DNA of 64,000 nt, taken from Stieleria sp. JC731. GTDB lineage: Bacteria > Planctomycetota > Planctomycetia > Pirellulales > Pirellulaceae. The translations under genes and the position numbers were made by a program. The stretch is from contig NZ_JAJKFQ010000001.1 of the NCBI RefSeq assembly GCF_020966635.1, positions 372,001-436,000 of the forward strand, given 5' to 3'. This document shows positions 16,458-26,261 of this stretch, in pieces; position 1 is the stretch's first letter, and each line of letters starts with the position of its first letter. The notes beneath the pieces were generated by a model. The model did no database searches and was not told the origin of the DNA. It was given only the letters and a program-made list of their open reading frames with translations.

Positions 16458-17672
16458 GTGACTTCAACGCTTCACCTTGGGAAACTTGCGTCGACACAGG
16501 TCGGTTATTGCACCAACGTCCATGCAGGCACCGATCTAAATTCGATCCGCGAAAACTTGACCCGTTACGCGGTTGCCGTTCGTGAAAAACTCGCTTTGAC
16601 GCGGCCTTGCGAACAGCTGGGCGTCGGGCTTTGGATCCCAGATGAGGCTTCACGGCAATTGGTCGATGGCGAACTTGATCGTTTCGCCGCATTCCTGACG
16701 GAAGCAAAGCTATCAGCCTTCACCATCAACGGTTTCCCTTTCGCCAATTTTCATGGTGATCGCGTAAAGCAAGGTGTTTACCTGCCGACTTGGGCCGACC
16801 GCGAACGCCTCGAGTACACCCAGCGTCTGGCGACAATTCTGTCAGCAATCATGCCTGATGACGAGGCGATCGGTTCGATCAGTACGTTACCGATCGGTTG
16901 GCCGGACAACCCGTTTGCAAATGATAACGCTCGCAATATCAAGCTTGATGTTGCCGGTGCTAACTTGCGCACGCTGGCAACGTTCTTAGCGGATTTGCAC
17001 GATTCCAGTGGCCGGGAAATCACGGTTGCGATCGAACCTGAACCAGGTTGTACGCTGGACACGGTTGATGATATGGTCGCGTTCTTTGACGCGCAGCTTC
17101 CCGATAAGCAACACCGCCAGTACATCAGTGCTTGTCACGACATCTGTCACAGTGCGGTGATGAACGAGCCACAGCGTGATGCGATCAAAGCTTATGCCGA
17201 CGCTGGGATTTCGATCGGTAAAGTCCAGGTCAGTAGCGCGATCGTTGCCGATTGGAAATCAATTCCTGCGGAGCAACACGCTGACGCGCTGAAGCAGCTT
17301 TCGGAGTTTGCCGAGGACCGATATCTGCATCAAACCGGACAAGTCGACCGACAAGGCGGCTTCCGATTAGCAACGGATCTACCCGAACTGATTCGCCAAA
17401 CCGATGTCGAAAAACTGGCGGAGTTGGATCGCTGGGTGATTCACTTCCACGTTCCGATCTTCTTGGAGCGATTCGGGTTGTTGCAAACAACTCGTGCGGA
17501 GGTTTTGGAATGCCTTGCCGCATTAAGCGACGCTGAAATCGACGTCGACTTTACCGGGCACCTCGAAGCCGAGACATATGCCTGGACGGTGCTGCCGAGT
17601 GAGATGCGAGCCCGTGGGTTGGCTGAAGATATCGCGGGCGAGTTGGACTGGCTGTGTTCGAAGCTGGTTTAG
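16458..17672 (+). CDS. eboE: EboE-like metabolite traffic protein, TIM-barrel
   Basis: The 404-aa protein, with a GTG start 57 bp after argF, matches what I recall of EboE. It has an early YCTNVHAG motif, then INGFPFANFHGDRVKQGVY and LPIGWPDNPFA, with acidic and His residues expected of a xylose-isomerase-like TIM barrel (VAIEPEPGCTLD, CHDICHSAV). EboE belongs to the ebo cluster, which in cyanobacteria and some other bacteria is associated with moving a metabolite to the cell periphery. No other ebo gene (eboA-D, eboF) is in the window, so the reaction here is unknown. Family assignment is good; function is uncertain. Confidence 0.82.
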   Translation: MTSTLHLGKLASTQVGYCTNVHAGTDLNSIRENLTRYAVAVREKLALTRPCEQLGVGLWIPDEASRQLVDGELDRFAAFLTEAKLSAFTINGFPFANFHGDRVKQGVYLPTWADRERLEYTQRLATILSAIMPDDEAIGSISTLPIGWPDNPFANDNARNIKLDVAGANLRTLATFLADLHDSSGREITVAIEPEPGCTLDTVDDMVAFFDAQLPDKQHRQYISACHDICHSAVMNEPQRDAIKAYADAGISIGKVQVSSAIVADWKSIPAEQHADALKQLSEFAEDRYLHQTGQVDRQGGFRLATDLPELIRQTDVEKLAELDRWVIHFHVPIFLERFGLLQTTRAEVLECLAALSDAEIDVDFTGHLEAETYAWTVLPSEMRARGLAEDIAGELDWLCSKLV

Positions 17673-17730
17673 CCTTGGGTGGCGGCTCAGGGTTGTCGAT
17701 GGCCGAGCTGGCAGGCGGAGGTTGGTATTT

Positions 17731-17818
17731 GGCAGGCGGGAGCCTGCCGGGCATTGTGTGACAAGGCAGAGCCTTATCACAAGTATTGGTCTGTGTGACA
17801 AGGCAGAGCCTTGTCACA
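17731..17818. repeat. Cluster of three short hairpin repeats
   Basis: GGCAGGC and GCCTGCC form a hairpin at 17731-17748. Two 25-bp near-palindromes then follow at 17757 and 17794, 37 bp apart. Their arms read TGTGACAAGGC and GCCTTGTCACA, the first copy having one mismatch. They lie between the convergent eboE-like and phosphofructokinase genes and could act as transcript 3' ends. The unit looks like a small REP-type repeat. Confidence 0.6.
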
Positions 17819-17850
17819 AGGATTGGGGGTCACACCGTATTTGCCGGCGA

Positions 17851-19128
17851 TTACTCGGTGCAGGTTTCCAAGAATCTAGCTAAGCGATGGAAGTCGCTTT
17901 TGGGTTCGATGAATCGAACTTTGGTGACCAATGTCTTTGGGTCAACCAGCTTTTCGAACGGGACGTAGTGTAGGTTGAATTGGCCGGAGACCGATACCAT
18001 CACGCCGTTTAGCTTTTCTTCGACGAGGGCACGGTATGCACCCACACCAAGTTGGGAACCCAGCATGACGTCATAGGCATGCGGCGGGGCGCAGCGGGAT
18101 TCGTAACCCAACTGCAATCCGTTGACCTTGCGAGTCTTTCCGGTGCGTTCGTTGTATCGCTTGGCGATCAGCTTGCTAATCAACGTCGATAGGTTGATGG
18201 CCGAGATGTTGATGTGTCCGTGTTCGTCTCGCGAAACGCCTTCCAAATAGCTCATCGGCAGGAACTCGGCCAAGCCTTCGGCGACGACGATGGTTCCGTA
18301 TTCGCGGCCTTCGCGTTCACGGGCGATCATCATGTCGACCATTTTGTCGATGACTTTGTCCAGCACCATGACTTTGCGAGTCTCGTTGGTTTCTGGATCG
18401 ACTTCTTCGGTCGCCAGATCGCCGCAGACGTCTTCGACACTCATCACCAAGCTTGCTTCGCCAGCGATCGCGGCGCCATAGGCCAGCCAGCCGGCGCTTC
18501 TGCCCATGGCTTCACAAAGGAAGTACGCCTTACCCGCGGCGGCGTCGTAGTTCAGGTTGCGGATTTCTTCTGCCAGGGTTTCGACAGCGGTGAAGAAACC
18601 AAACGTGAAATCGATTCCGCTGTAATCGTTGTCGATCGTTTTGGGCAGGTGGATGACAGGGAATCGTCGTGCGTCACCGGGAAGATTGTCTTGGAACATC
18701 TTCAGCTTGTTGGCGGTTTTCAGGGTGTCGTCACCGCCGATCGAAATCAACGCGTCGACTTCCAATGAACAGAGGCCTTCGTAAACGCGTCGCAGCGGGG
18801 CGACCAGTTCAGGATCTTTCAGGTGTTCAGGACTGCTGACGTGTTTTCCTGGGTTGGTTCGCGCGGTGCCGATCATGATTCCACGACTGCTGCGTGCGTT
18901 CGTCAGTAGGTCGTGGGTAAAGCGGATGTAATCAACGCCTTCTTGCAGCGGTCCGGCCGCGGTGTAATCGGTCAGGCGGCTGTACCCGTGTTTGATACCA
19001 AAGACCTGAGCGCCCTCTTCCAAGAACGAAAATGCGGCGGTCGAGATCACCGCGTTGGCTGCCGGAGCAGGGCCGCCTGCGAATAGGATGGCGACGCGTT
19101 TGATATCGAGAGTGTGGTGGTCAGGCAT
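17851..19128 (-). CDS. pfp: 6-phosphofructokinase, probably pyrophosphate-dependent
   Basis: The 425-aa protein starts at the ATG at 19128; the upstream in-frame extension to 19236 is unconserved. It phosphorylates fructose 6-phosphate in glycolysis, reversibly if PPi is the donor. The phosphate-binding loop reads GGPAPAANAV. The donor-site motif is GGDDT rather than GGDGT, and the substrate motif is PKTIDND rather than PGTIDND. The Asp and Lys at these positions are the accepted markers of PPi-dependent enzymes. MGRSAG and a C-terminal GYESR complete the family. I infer donor type from motifs only. Confidence 0.88.
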   Translation of the reverse strand: MPDHHTLDIKRVAILFAGGPAPAANAVISTAAFSFLEEGAQVFGIKHGYSRLTDYTAAGPLQEGVDYIRFTHDLLTNARSSRGIMIGTARTNPGKHVSSPEHLKDPELVAPLRRVYEGLCSLEVDALISIGGDDTLKTANKLKMFQDNLPGDARRFPVIHLPKTIDNDYSGIDFTFGFFTAVETLAEEIRNLNYDAAAGKAYFLCEAMGRSAGWLAYGAAIAGEASLVMSVEDVCGDLATEEVDPETNETRKVMVLDKVIDKMVDMMIAREREGREYGTIVVAEGLAEFLPMSYLEGVSRDEHGHINISAINLSTLISKLIAKRYNERTGKTRKVNGLQLGYESRCAPPHAYDVMLGSQLGVGAYRALVEEKLNGVMVSVSGQFNLHYVPFEKLVDPKTLVTKVRFIEPKSDFHRLARFLETCTE

Positions 19129-19637
19129 GTGTTTGGTTGGGTCGGGGGGGAATGGACGAGGTACTGATGAGAAATCTGCCGGGAGGCGCCTCGTTCGACT
19201 TTCGACGATGTTCTGTTTCTTTTGGAAGTCTCGCAATTTTTATGGATGGGAGGGTCATCGCCAAGCCGCCCAGGCCAATACGGCCAGAAAGGTGCTTCAA
19301 TCTGGGTGATTCGGGTTGAGAAAATCACTCTATCGTCGATCAGCGAACTAGGGGTGAAGCGTCTAACGGCATTTAATTCCCCCAAGTTGCGATTCTTTGT
19401 TCACCCGACGGAAGTCTGGGCGAGCAACATTGTTGGTGCATCGACAACATATCGCAGACGCAGTGACGGGATGACGACGGTTCGCTCGCCGTCCCATCGG
19501 GGCAAAAACTTGCACACCGCAGCTCATTCGATCAAGATCTCCGCTACGTCATCAGCACCGCGCCATCGGAGATTCCGAACTTGGTACGATGACGTTCTTG
19601 TCTCTCGCACGTGCGGTTGGTATTTGGACTTTTCATC
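19129..19637. other. Divergent intergenic region, no feature seen
   Basis: About 500 bp lie between the phosphofructokinase start and the next plus-strand gene. Promoters for both should be here. I saw no repeats, structured RNA or believable ORF. Confidence 0.35.
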
Positions 19638-20357
19638 ATGACCTGGCACACTCCATCGGGCGATCGAATCTTGCTCGGCCGGGAAGCCGAATTGATTCGT
19701 CGATCGATTTCGACGATGGTCGATGAACTGATCAGCTGTCGCGAAACCGACGAGTCACCCTGGGAATACGGCGTGACTCTGTTTGACGAGTTGGCTTGGC
19801 AGCAGCAGCTCGGAATACTGGAACTGCTCGCCAACGGCCTGCTGCTATCGACCGATAACACCGTGGAATTGACCGGGGTCAACGAAGCTGCCGTCGCTGC
19901 GGTTTACCAAAACGTGTCTCAGCAGATTGAATTGGAAATCGAATTGCAGCCTGTATCTCCGCTGGAGGTCAGGTACCAGTGGCGGCAAGCGGCGCTGCAG
20001 GCTTATCTGGAAAACGAAGTGATCGGGGCGAACCGGCAAACGGAGCTGTTCCCGTCGGACCGTATCACTCTGGAGGCAAACGAATCGTCTGCCGTTGAAG
20101 ACCTGTTGCCCGAATGCACCGAGGTTGATCGTTGGCAGTGGCTTGTCGAGTGCCTCGCGGATCGAATTCTTTGGGATCGAGATTTTGACTTGGTCGAAGA
20201 GATGATCGATGCCCCTCCCGAACGTGCCGCCGCGATGCGTGCGGCACTTGGGATTACGCCGGAGTATTACACGGCGATCGCGCCAGACCCGACCGATACA
20301 CAAATCGATAGCCTGTTCGAATCGCTCCGCCAGTTGACTCGATCGAAACCCCGTTGA
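19638..20357 (+). CDS. Hypothetical protein, acidic and helical
   Basis: I do not recognise this 239-aa protein. The start at 19638 (MTWHTPSGDR) is favoured over 19611. It is soluble, strongly acidic and rich in Leu, Glu and Trp, with no signal peptide, membrane segment or known catalytic motif. The C-terminal part contains WLVECLADRILWDRDFDL and LGITPEYYTAI. Codon use looks like that of its neighbours, supporting a real gene. It may be a lineage-specific cytoplasmic protein. It precedes phoD by about 100 bp. Confidence 0.7.
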   Translation: MTWHTPSGDRILLGREAELIRRSISTMVDELISCRETDESPWEYGVTLFDELAWQQQLGILELLANGLLLSTDNTVELTGVNEAAVAAVYQNVSQQIELEIELQPVSPLEVRYQWRQAALQAYLENEVIGANRQTELFPSDRITLEANESSAVEDLLPECTEVDRWQWLVECLADRILWDRDFDLVEEMIDAPPERAAAMRAALGITPEYYTAIAPDPTDTQIDSLFESLRQLTRSKPR

Positions 20358-20455
20358 AGGCTAGGCCCCGTTGACGGCAACGTCAGTGCTGATGGGTTAA
20401 AATCTTTGCCTGTGACTTGTCCTCTCTAATCAGGCTCCCACCCCACCGGCCTCGC

Positions 20456-22363
20456 ATGCGTTTTGTCCTTTGGCTGTTCTTACCCGCGTTGTTTCAAGGC
20501 ATCGTAGCGGATCGTCTGTTTGCCCAGTCGCCCGCTAAACATCACTCGATTGTGCCTTCCGCTGATGCGTCCGTGACGATCTCTGACGCACGAGATCCGA
20601 TTCGACTGACGCATGGCCCGATGCTTGGGCAAGCGTCCGCAACCTCTGTTCGTGTTTGGGCCAGGACATCAGATCCGGGCGGCTTCGAAGTACACTACGG
20701 CATGTCACCGGAATCGCTTGATCAAGTTAGCCAAACGGCAACAACCTCGATCGGGCATGACAATACGGGCACCGTCGATCTGAAAGGCCTCCTACCCGAC
20801 ACTCGGTATCACTATCAAGTTTGGGTCAACGGTCGGCCTCATGGGTTGCCAGCAAGCTTTCGCACTTTGCCGTCAGCGGATGTGACTCGTAATGCGGAGT
20901 ACAACCCCGAAGGTTTGTTTAACTTTCAATTTCAAATCGGTTCTTGCGCGAATCAAAACCCGCTGCACGGCAATGGCCATCGCGCAACCGTCTATGAACA
21001 TCTCAATGAAGATTGGGCCGACCGAGTTCACTTTCACATCATGAACGGTGACTGGTTGTATGAGGAACAACGGCAGTATCCGCCGGAAGCTTGGCGGCTT
21101 GTCCAAGGGGCGAGCCGATTGCCAGAGGTCGTCGATATCGCGCCGACGATTGTTGGCGTTTGGGAAAACTACAAGCTTTACCTTGATCGTGGCGAAGCAC
21201 TCGCGAAATGGCATCGGCATGTGCCCAGTTGCTTTACGTTTGATGACCACGAACTGGTAAATGATATCTGGGGTTCGGCAGAAATCGGAAAACGGCATCG
21301 CCGCACCGTGTTTCGTGATATCGGCACGCAGGCATGGTTTGACTACCTGGGATGGGCTAACCCGATGCAGTTTGACCACCCAGTGCATTTCGGGAAAGCG
21401 ACCATGCGTCGTGATAGTGATCTTCTTTATGACCAGCAGGCAGACTTTACAAAGATGCCGATCGACGAGATGGGTAATCTGCATGTTCATTGGGGAACGC
21501 CTCAAGCCGGCGTCAATGACATGCAATACGATGATGATGCCGGGCATAAGAATTCGTATGTCTACGATATCGTCGAAGTCATCGATGCGCATACGTTGCG
21601 ATTGCATATGCCTGCGAAGATTGACGACAGCAACGTTAGCTATTCGATCGGCCGACGCAGTTACGGAAAACAACGCATTGGCAACTGCGAATTCTATTAT
21701 CTGGACACCCGTGGTGATCGTCAGATGCACGACGTCACACAGCGCGATAAGCCTGGTGTATCGATGCTAGGAAAGCCACAACGCGAATGGCTGCTACGGA
21801 GCATGCGTGAAAGCGATGCAGATTTTCACTTCGTCATTTCGACGGTGCCCTTCATGATTCCACACAGCGGTGCCGGTGGTTTCGAAGCTGATGCACAGAA
21901 CAAAGAAGAGGCTTGGACAGGATTCTTTGATGAACGCGAGTATCTAATCGCTGAGTGGGAGAAGCTTGGTAAACGCGTTTTCGTGATGACCGGCGATCTA
22001 CACAATAGCTTCGCGATCAAAGTGACTGACAACGTTTGGGAATTTTGCTGCGGTCCGCACAACAGTGTTAATCATGTTCCTGCCAATGACGAAAGTGATC
22101 GTCCCGCGACGGGGAAATTTAAATTCGGTCCGCGTGAATGTGATATCCGCTGGAGCAGCTATATCTTGCCCGATCTTCCGCGATTGGAACGGCTGTATCC
22201 GTACTTTTGTGTCGTGAAGATCAACAATGTCTTCAACATGCCGCAAAAGCTGGGCGGCACCCGTTGGGTCGCTTATCCGCATCCGCAAGTCATCTTTCAG
22301 TACTACGACGGGCGGACGGGCGAGTTGGCGTATGCCGAAGCGATCTCGACGGCGCGTCAGTGA
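20456..22363 (+). CDS. phoD: PhoD-like alkaline phosphatase/phosphodiesterase, exported
   Basis: The 635-aa protein from the ATG at 20456 begins with a signal peptide (MRFVLWLFLPALFQGIVA); a TTG at 20417 would spoil it. A fibronectin-like PhoD_N domain follows (LTHGPMLGQASATSVRVWART, LLPDTRYHYQVWV). The metallophosphatase domain carries SCANQNP, the metal-site motif FDDHELVNDIWG and MTGDLHNSF. PhoD enzymes use calcium and iron to release phosphate from esters outside the cytoplasm. No Pho box was recognised upstream. Substrate specificity is unknown, as family members range from phosphodiesterases to phosphotriesterases. Confidence 0.88.
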   Translation: MRFVLWLFLPALFQGIVADRLFAQSPAKHHSIVPSADASVTISDARDPIRLTHGPMLGQASATSVRVWARTSDPGGFEVHYGMSPESLDQVSQTATTSIGHDNTGTVDLKGLLPDTRYHYQVWVNGRPHGLPASFRTLPSADVTRNAEYNPEGLFNFQFQIGSCANQNPLHGNGHRATVYEHLNEDWADRVHFHIMNGDWLYEEQRQYPPEAWRLVQGASRLPEVVDIAPTIVGVWENYKLYLDRGEALAKWHRHVPSCFTFDDHELVNDIWGSAEIGKRHRRTVFRDIGTQAWFDYLGWANPMQFDHPVHFGKATMRRDSDLLYDQQADFTKMPIDEMGNLHVHWGTPQAGVNDMQYDDDAGHKNSYVYDIVEVIDAHTLRLHMPAKIDDSNVSYSIGRRSYGKQRIGNCEFYYLDTRGDRQMHDVTQRDKPGVSMLGKPQREWLLRSMRESDADFHFVISTVPFMIPHSGAGGFEADAQNKEEAWTGFFDEREYLIAEWEKLGKRVFVMTGDLHNSFAIKVTDNVWEFCCGPHNSVNHVPANDESDRPATGKFKFGPRECDIRWSSYILPDLPRLERLYPYFCVVKINNVFNMPQKLGGTRWVAYPHPQVIFQYYDGRTGELAYAEAISTARQ

Positions 22364-22392
22364 GGCCATCGCAGCACGAAGTGATTTCAAGA

Positions 22393-24162
22393 TTACTTGG
22401 GTAGATCGATGACATCGGCTCGGTGGCTCCCGTCGACGATCTGCTGAATCAGGAATTGAGTTGGCCCATCGGTTGTTGGCATCATGCGCAACAACCGAAG
22501 TGCTTCATCGAGTTCCTGTTCTTGAAACTTTTGAAGTGCGGTCTCGTATTGGCGAACGAGTTCCGAGTCGACGGAGCTTTCGCTCGAATCATCAAGGCTG
22601 ATCAGTTCAGTGATCTCGACCGGTGTGGTCATGCCGGCAGGACGGACTTTGGCAAGTCTTCGAAGCCGCGCGGAGCTTGCCTGCGCGTGCAGTGATTCAC
22701 GCATCGGTTGATCGATTATGATTTCGGCGCCGAAACGTTTGGTCATCGATTCCAAACGACTGGCAAGATTGACAACCGGTCCAAAGGCAGTGACTTTGAC
22801 TTGGTCGGTCGTTCCGATCTGTCCGGCGACCGCGGGACCGAGTGCCAAGCCGATGCCGCAGTGAAATCCATGTGCAGAGTTCTTGAACTCTTCGCGAATG
22901 GCGATCGCGGCCTGTGACGCTTTGACGGCCGCATCGGACTGGGCTAGCGGCCATCCCCAGAATCCCATTGCCGCGTCGCCGTGAAAGTCACCAATGACCC
23001 CATCGAATCCCAGGATATGTTTCGTCATCACACCGAGCGCATCACTGACGTCCGAGAGCAATTTTAGAAGCTGATCGGCCCCTTGCTCGCTTCGCCGCGA
23101 AAACCCGCGCAGGTCGCAGAACATAACGGCCAGGTCGGCTTCGCGTGGACGCAGCACCTTTGTGGAATCACCCGCAGCGATCGCTCGCATTACGATCGGA
23201 GCAAAGAATCTTCCCATCGCCGCTTGGCGTCGCTGCAGCAAATGACTTTGTCGAAGACTGGCAACCGTGGTGCCAACAATCTCAGCGAACTTCACATCGT
23301 CCTGCAATTGCTCGCTAACCGCTTCGGGGGTGCTGGAATCGGATGGATGGTCGCCGTGAATTTGACCGGTCACATAGATGACCCAGCCACGGCAAGCTTC
23401 GCTTCGCAGGGGCACACAGAATGCCCAGTCGACATCTTCGCGAGCGGTGAAGATCGCTGAACCCGGCGCATCGCTACCTTCCCAAACGTTTAGGATGCTT
23501 TCGCGTGCTGTAATGGCACGTTCGACAAGTCGTCGGCTGATCGGTGAATTTCCAAGCGTCGCACTACGGTTGTCGTAGTGCAGTACTTCGATGGAATCCC
23601 CGTGGTCTTTTTCGACGTCTTTGGCCAAAAGGATCGCGACAGACTCGGCCGAAGGTGTCGATTGCAGCAGAACACTTGTGACGCGGACCAGCAATTCTTG
23701 GTCGCTTTCGCTGCTGGCGATCAAATCCGGCAGACGTGTCAACACATCGATCCGGGCACCGACGTTACGAAAGTGCTTGCGTCGTAAGGCGACGTGGTCG
23801 AAAACGTTTTCGGTGACTTCGTAGTCGTCTTGGCCTTGGCGGTTCGCAGGCGGACGACCGGCGGCCAACGTGAAGGTCGTGTTGCCGATGGCGAAGTGAT
23901 CACCGGGGACGAGCACGAACCGCAACGCATGCCGCCCCTGATGGAAAACCGGATTGCGTGCCGACGGGACGACAAAGACTTCGACCCTTTGTTCCGGCTG
24001 TGGAACCAAGCGAACGTGAGCGCGGGAGATCATCGAATCCCAAGGTACATTCCAATCCGCACCCGCGCGACCGATGACGACTTCAGACACCATTGCCGGT
24101 TCGGGAATTTCGCGACGCCAACGGTGATACGCTTGCGGGCCTTGGGCGATCAGTTCAGCCAT
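22393..24162 (-). CDS. FHA-GAF-class III adenylate/guanylate cyclase
   Basis: In this 589-aa protein an FHA-like phosphopeptide-binding domain comes first (IGRAGADWNVPWDSMISRAH, residues about 28-110). A GAF domain follows at about 150-310, then a class III cyclase catalytic domain at about 345-520. The first metal-binding Asp is in MFCDLRGFSRRS and the second metal motif is in GDFHGDAAMGFWG. The protein should make cAMP (or cGMP) under control of a ligand in GAF and of phosphorylated partners via FHA. The FHA domain fits a planctomycete rich in Ser/Thr kinases. It is cytoplasmic, with no membrane segment. Confidence 0.9.
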   Translation of the reverse strand: MAELIAQGPQAYHRWRREIPEPAMVSEVVIGRAGADWNVPWDSMISRAHVRLVPQPEQRVEVFVVPSARNPVFHQGRHALRFVLVPGDHFAIGNTTFTLAAGRPPANRQGQDDYEVTENVFDHVALRRKHFRNVGARIDVLTRLPDLIASSESDQELLVRVTSVLLQSTPSAESVAILLAKDVEKDHGDSIEVLHYDNRSATLGNSPISRRLVERAITARESILNVWEGSDAPGSAIFTAREDVDWAFCVPLRSEACRGWVIYVTGQIHGDHPSDSSTPEAVSEQLQDDVKFAEIVGTTVASLRQSHLLQRRQAAMGRFFAPIVMRAIAAGDSTKVLRPREADLAVMFCDLRGFSRRSEQGADQLLKLLSDVSDALGVMTKHILGFDGVIGDFHGDAAMGFWGWPLAQSDAAVKASQAAIAIREEFKNSAHGFHCGIGLALGPAVAGQIGTTDQVKVTAFGPVVNLASRLESMTKRFGAEIIIDQPMRESLHAQASSARLRRLAKVRPAGMTTPVEITELISLDDSSESSVDSELVRQYETALQKFQEQELDEALRLLRMMPTTDGPTQFLIQQIVDGSHRADVIDLPK

Positions 24163-24242
24163 GGCGATGTATCAATCAACCTGTTCGATGAAACGTTTCG
24201 TGACACGCTTCAATGAGACGCGTAGCACTACCACTTGGTAGG

Positions 24243-25271
24243 TTACAGCGTATCGGGTGTTGAGGTGCGTTCCCAGCAGGCCACCGTATGAGACTCCGAG
24301 GCCAACGGCGATTGCACATGCTTCGGTCGTTCTTTTCCGCAGTGCTCAACCGCAATCGGACAGCGATTGGCAAATGAGCAGCCCACGTATTCTTGATCCG
24401 GCGTTGGAACTTCGCCTTCAAGCCGTATGCGATTTCGACTGACTGCGGCCTTGGGATCCGGGACCGGAACGGCAGACAACAACGCTTCGGTGTAGGGATG
24501 CGTCGGATGCGTATACACCGACTCCGCTGTACCGAGTTCGACGATGCGTCCCAAGTACATCACACCGACTCGGGTCGAAATATGTCGGACCACGCTTAGG
24601 TCGTGGGCGATGAATAGATAGGACAGTCCTAGCTGTTGCTGCAAATCCATCAGCAGGTTGATGATTTGAGCCTGGATGGAGACGTCGAGCGCGCTGACCG
24701 GTTCGTCGCAAAGGATGACTTTCGGATTGACCGCTAGGGCACGTGCGATGCCGATCCGTTGACGTTGTCCGCCGCTGAATTCGTGTGGGTAGCGATTCAG
24801 AAATCTTGGGTTCAAGCCGACCAATTCCATCAACCGCAGTACTTCCAGTTTACGGTCTTTGCCGGATGCCAAGCCATGCACCGCCAGCGGTTCGCCAATG
24901 ATGCTGCCAACGGTCATTCGAGGATTCAAGGACGCGAACGGGTCTTGGAAAACCATTTGGACTTCGCGTCGATAACGCAGCAACGGTTGACCGGATAGGC
25001 CGACGACGTTTTTGCCATTCAGTTGGACTTTGCCGTCGGTGACCGGCACCAGCCCGGTGATCGCCCGAGCGGTTGTGGATTTTCCACAGCCCGATTCGCC
25101 GACCAAAGCGAGAGTCTCACCCTCAGCGATATCAAACGAAATGCCATCGACAGCGCGGATGAAGCCGTGTTCGGGATTCAAAAACGAACCGCGGCTGAAC
25201 GGAAAGTGGACTTTCAGGTTTTCAACCGAAAGCAGCGTGGCCGTTGACGGGTTGTTTTTTGAATCAGACAT
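24243..25271 (-). CDS. oppF: Oligopeptide ABC transporter, ATPase F
   Basis: The 342-aa ATPase is the last gene of the opp-like operon and overlaps oppD by 8 bp. Walker A is [14 protein letters not shown], the signature is [15 protein letters not shown], Walker B is [13 protein letters not shown], and the C-terminal oligopeptide-transporter extension carries [14 protein letters not shown]. It forms the ATPase heterodimer with OppD on the inner face of the membrane. All functional motifs are intact. Confidence 0.93.
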   Translation of the reverse strand: MSDSKNNPSTATLLSVENLKVHFPFSRGSFLNPEHGFIRAVDGISFDIAEGETLALVGESGCGKSTTARAITGLVPVTDGKVQLNGKNVVGLSGQPLLRYRREVQMVFQDPFASLNPRMTVGSIIGEPLAVHGLASGKDRKLEVLRLMELVGLNPRFLNRYPHEFSGGQRQRIGIARALAVNPKVILCDEPVSALDVSIQAQIINLLMDLQQQLGLSYLFIAHDLSVVRHISTRVGVMYLGRIVELGTAESVYTHPTHPYTEALLSAVPVPDPKAAVSRNRIRLEGEVPTPDQEYVGCSFANRCPIAVEHCGKERPKHVQSPLASESHTVACWERTSTPDTL

Positions 25272-26256
25272 TCGCAGCCTCCTGCGCGACGAAACAAGCC
25301 GCTTGTCGCTCTTGCCCGATCATGGTTAACGCCGGTTCTGATTCACCACAGCGATCGATCGCGTCGGGGCAACGTGGGCGGAAGGAGCAACCCGGTGGCA
25401 GGTTTCCAAGATCCGGCGGCTGTCCCGGAATGGCTTCAAGGTGTTTCGAATCGTGATCCAGTCTCGGCAGCGATCGTAGCAGGCCTTGGGTGTAGGGATG
25501 TTTTGGCGAAGCGAACAACGATTCCACGTCGGCTTTTTCTACAACTCGGCCGCCATACATCACCAAGACACGGTGACAGATTTCGGCGACGACACCTAGA
25601 TCGTGAGTGATCATGATGATGCTGGTGCCGCGCCGCTGTTGTAGATCCCGCAGCAGGTCTAAGATCTGAGCTTGGATGGTGACGTCCAGTGCGGTTGTCG
25701 GTTCGTCGGCGATCAACAAGTCAGGCTCGCATGATAAAGCCATCGCGATCATCACGCGTTGACGCATGCCTCCGCTGAATTGATGCGGATAATCGCGCAG
25801 CCGACGCGATGCTCCACTGATGCCAACCAATTCCAGCATTTCGGCGGCTTGGCGATTCGCTTCCTTTTGTGTGTAACCGAGATGCAGTCGCGTCATCTCT
25901 GTTAATTGTTGGCCGACGGTCATCAACGGGTTAAGTGCCGTCATTGGGTCTTGGAAAATCATCGCGATGCGGCGACCGCGGATCGCTTGCATCTGTCTGA
26001 CGCTTGCTTTTAACAAGTCCTTTCCGTCATACCAGACTTCGCCACCATCGATCCGTCCCGGTGGTTTGGGGACCAGTCCCATCAGCGAGAGGTTGGTAAC
26101 GCTTTTGCCGCTGCCGCTTTCGCCGACCAGTCCGACCGTTTCACCGGGAAAGACTTCGAACGATACGCCACGGACGGCGCGAACTTGCGATTCATCGGTT
26201 TTGAAACTGACCTGCAGATTTCGCACGTCAAGCAACGGTTGGGAAGCTTTGCTCAT
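25264..26256 (-). CDS. oppD: Oligopeptide ABC transporter, ATPase D
   Basis: The 330-aa partner ATPase has Walker [15 protein letters not shown], signature [15 protein letters not shown], Walker [14 protein letters not shown], and a C-terminal Cys-rich segment ([14 protein letters not shown]) typical of OppD/DppD proteins. It lies 5 bp after oppC and overlaps oppF, so translation is coupled. Together with OppF it powers uptake. Confidence 0.93.
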   Translation of the reverse strand: MSKASQPLLDVRNLQVSFKTDESQVRAVRGVSFEVFPGETVGLVGESGSGKSVTNLSLMGLVPKPPGRIDGGEVWYDGKDLLKASVRQMQAIRGRRIAMIFQDPMTALNPLMTVGQQLTEMTRLHLGYTQKEANRQAAEMLELVGISGASRRLRDYPHQFSGGMRQRVMIAMALSCEPDLLIADEPTTALDVTIQAQILDLLRDLQQRRGTSIIMITHDLGVVAEICHRVLVMYGGRVVEKADVESLFASPKHPYTQGLLRSLPRLDHDSKHLEAIPGQPPDLGNLPPGCSFRPRCPDAIDRCGESEPALTMIGQERQAACFVAQEAANV

Positions 26257-26261
26257 CGTTG

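Noticed and set aside
20873-21730. 285-codon minus-strand frame opposite phoD
   Set aside because: It is antisense to a gene with clear PhoD motifs, and its translation shows no recognisable domain.
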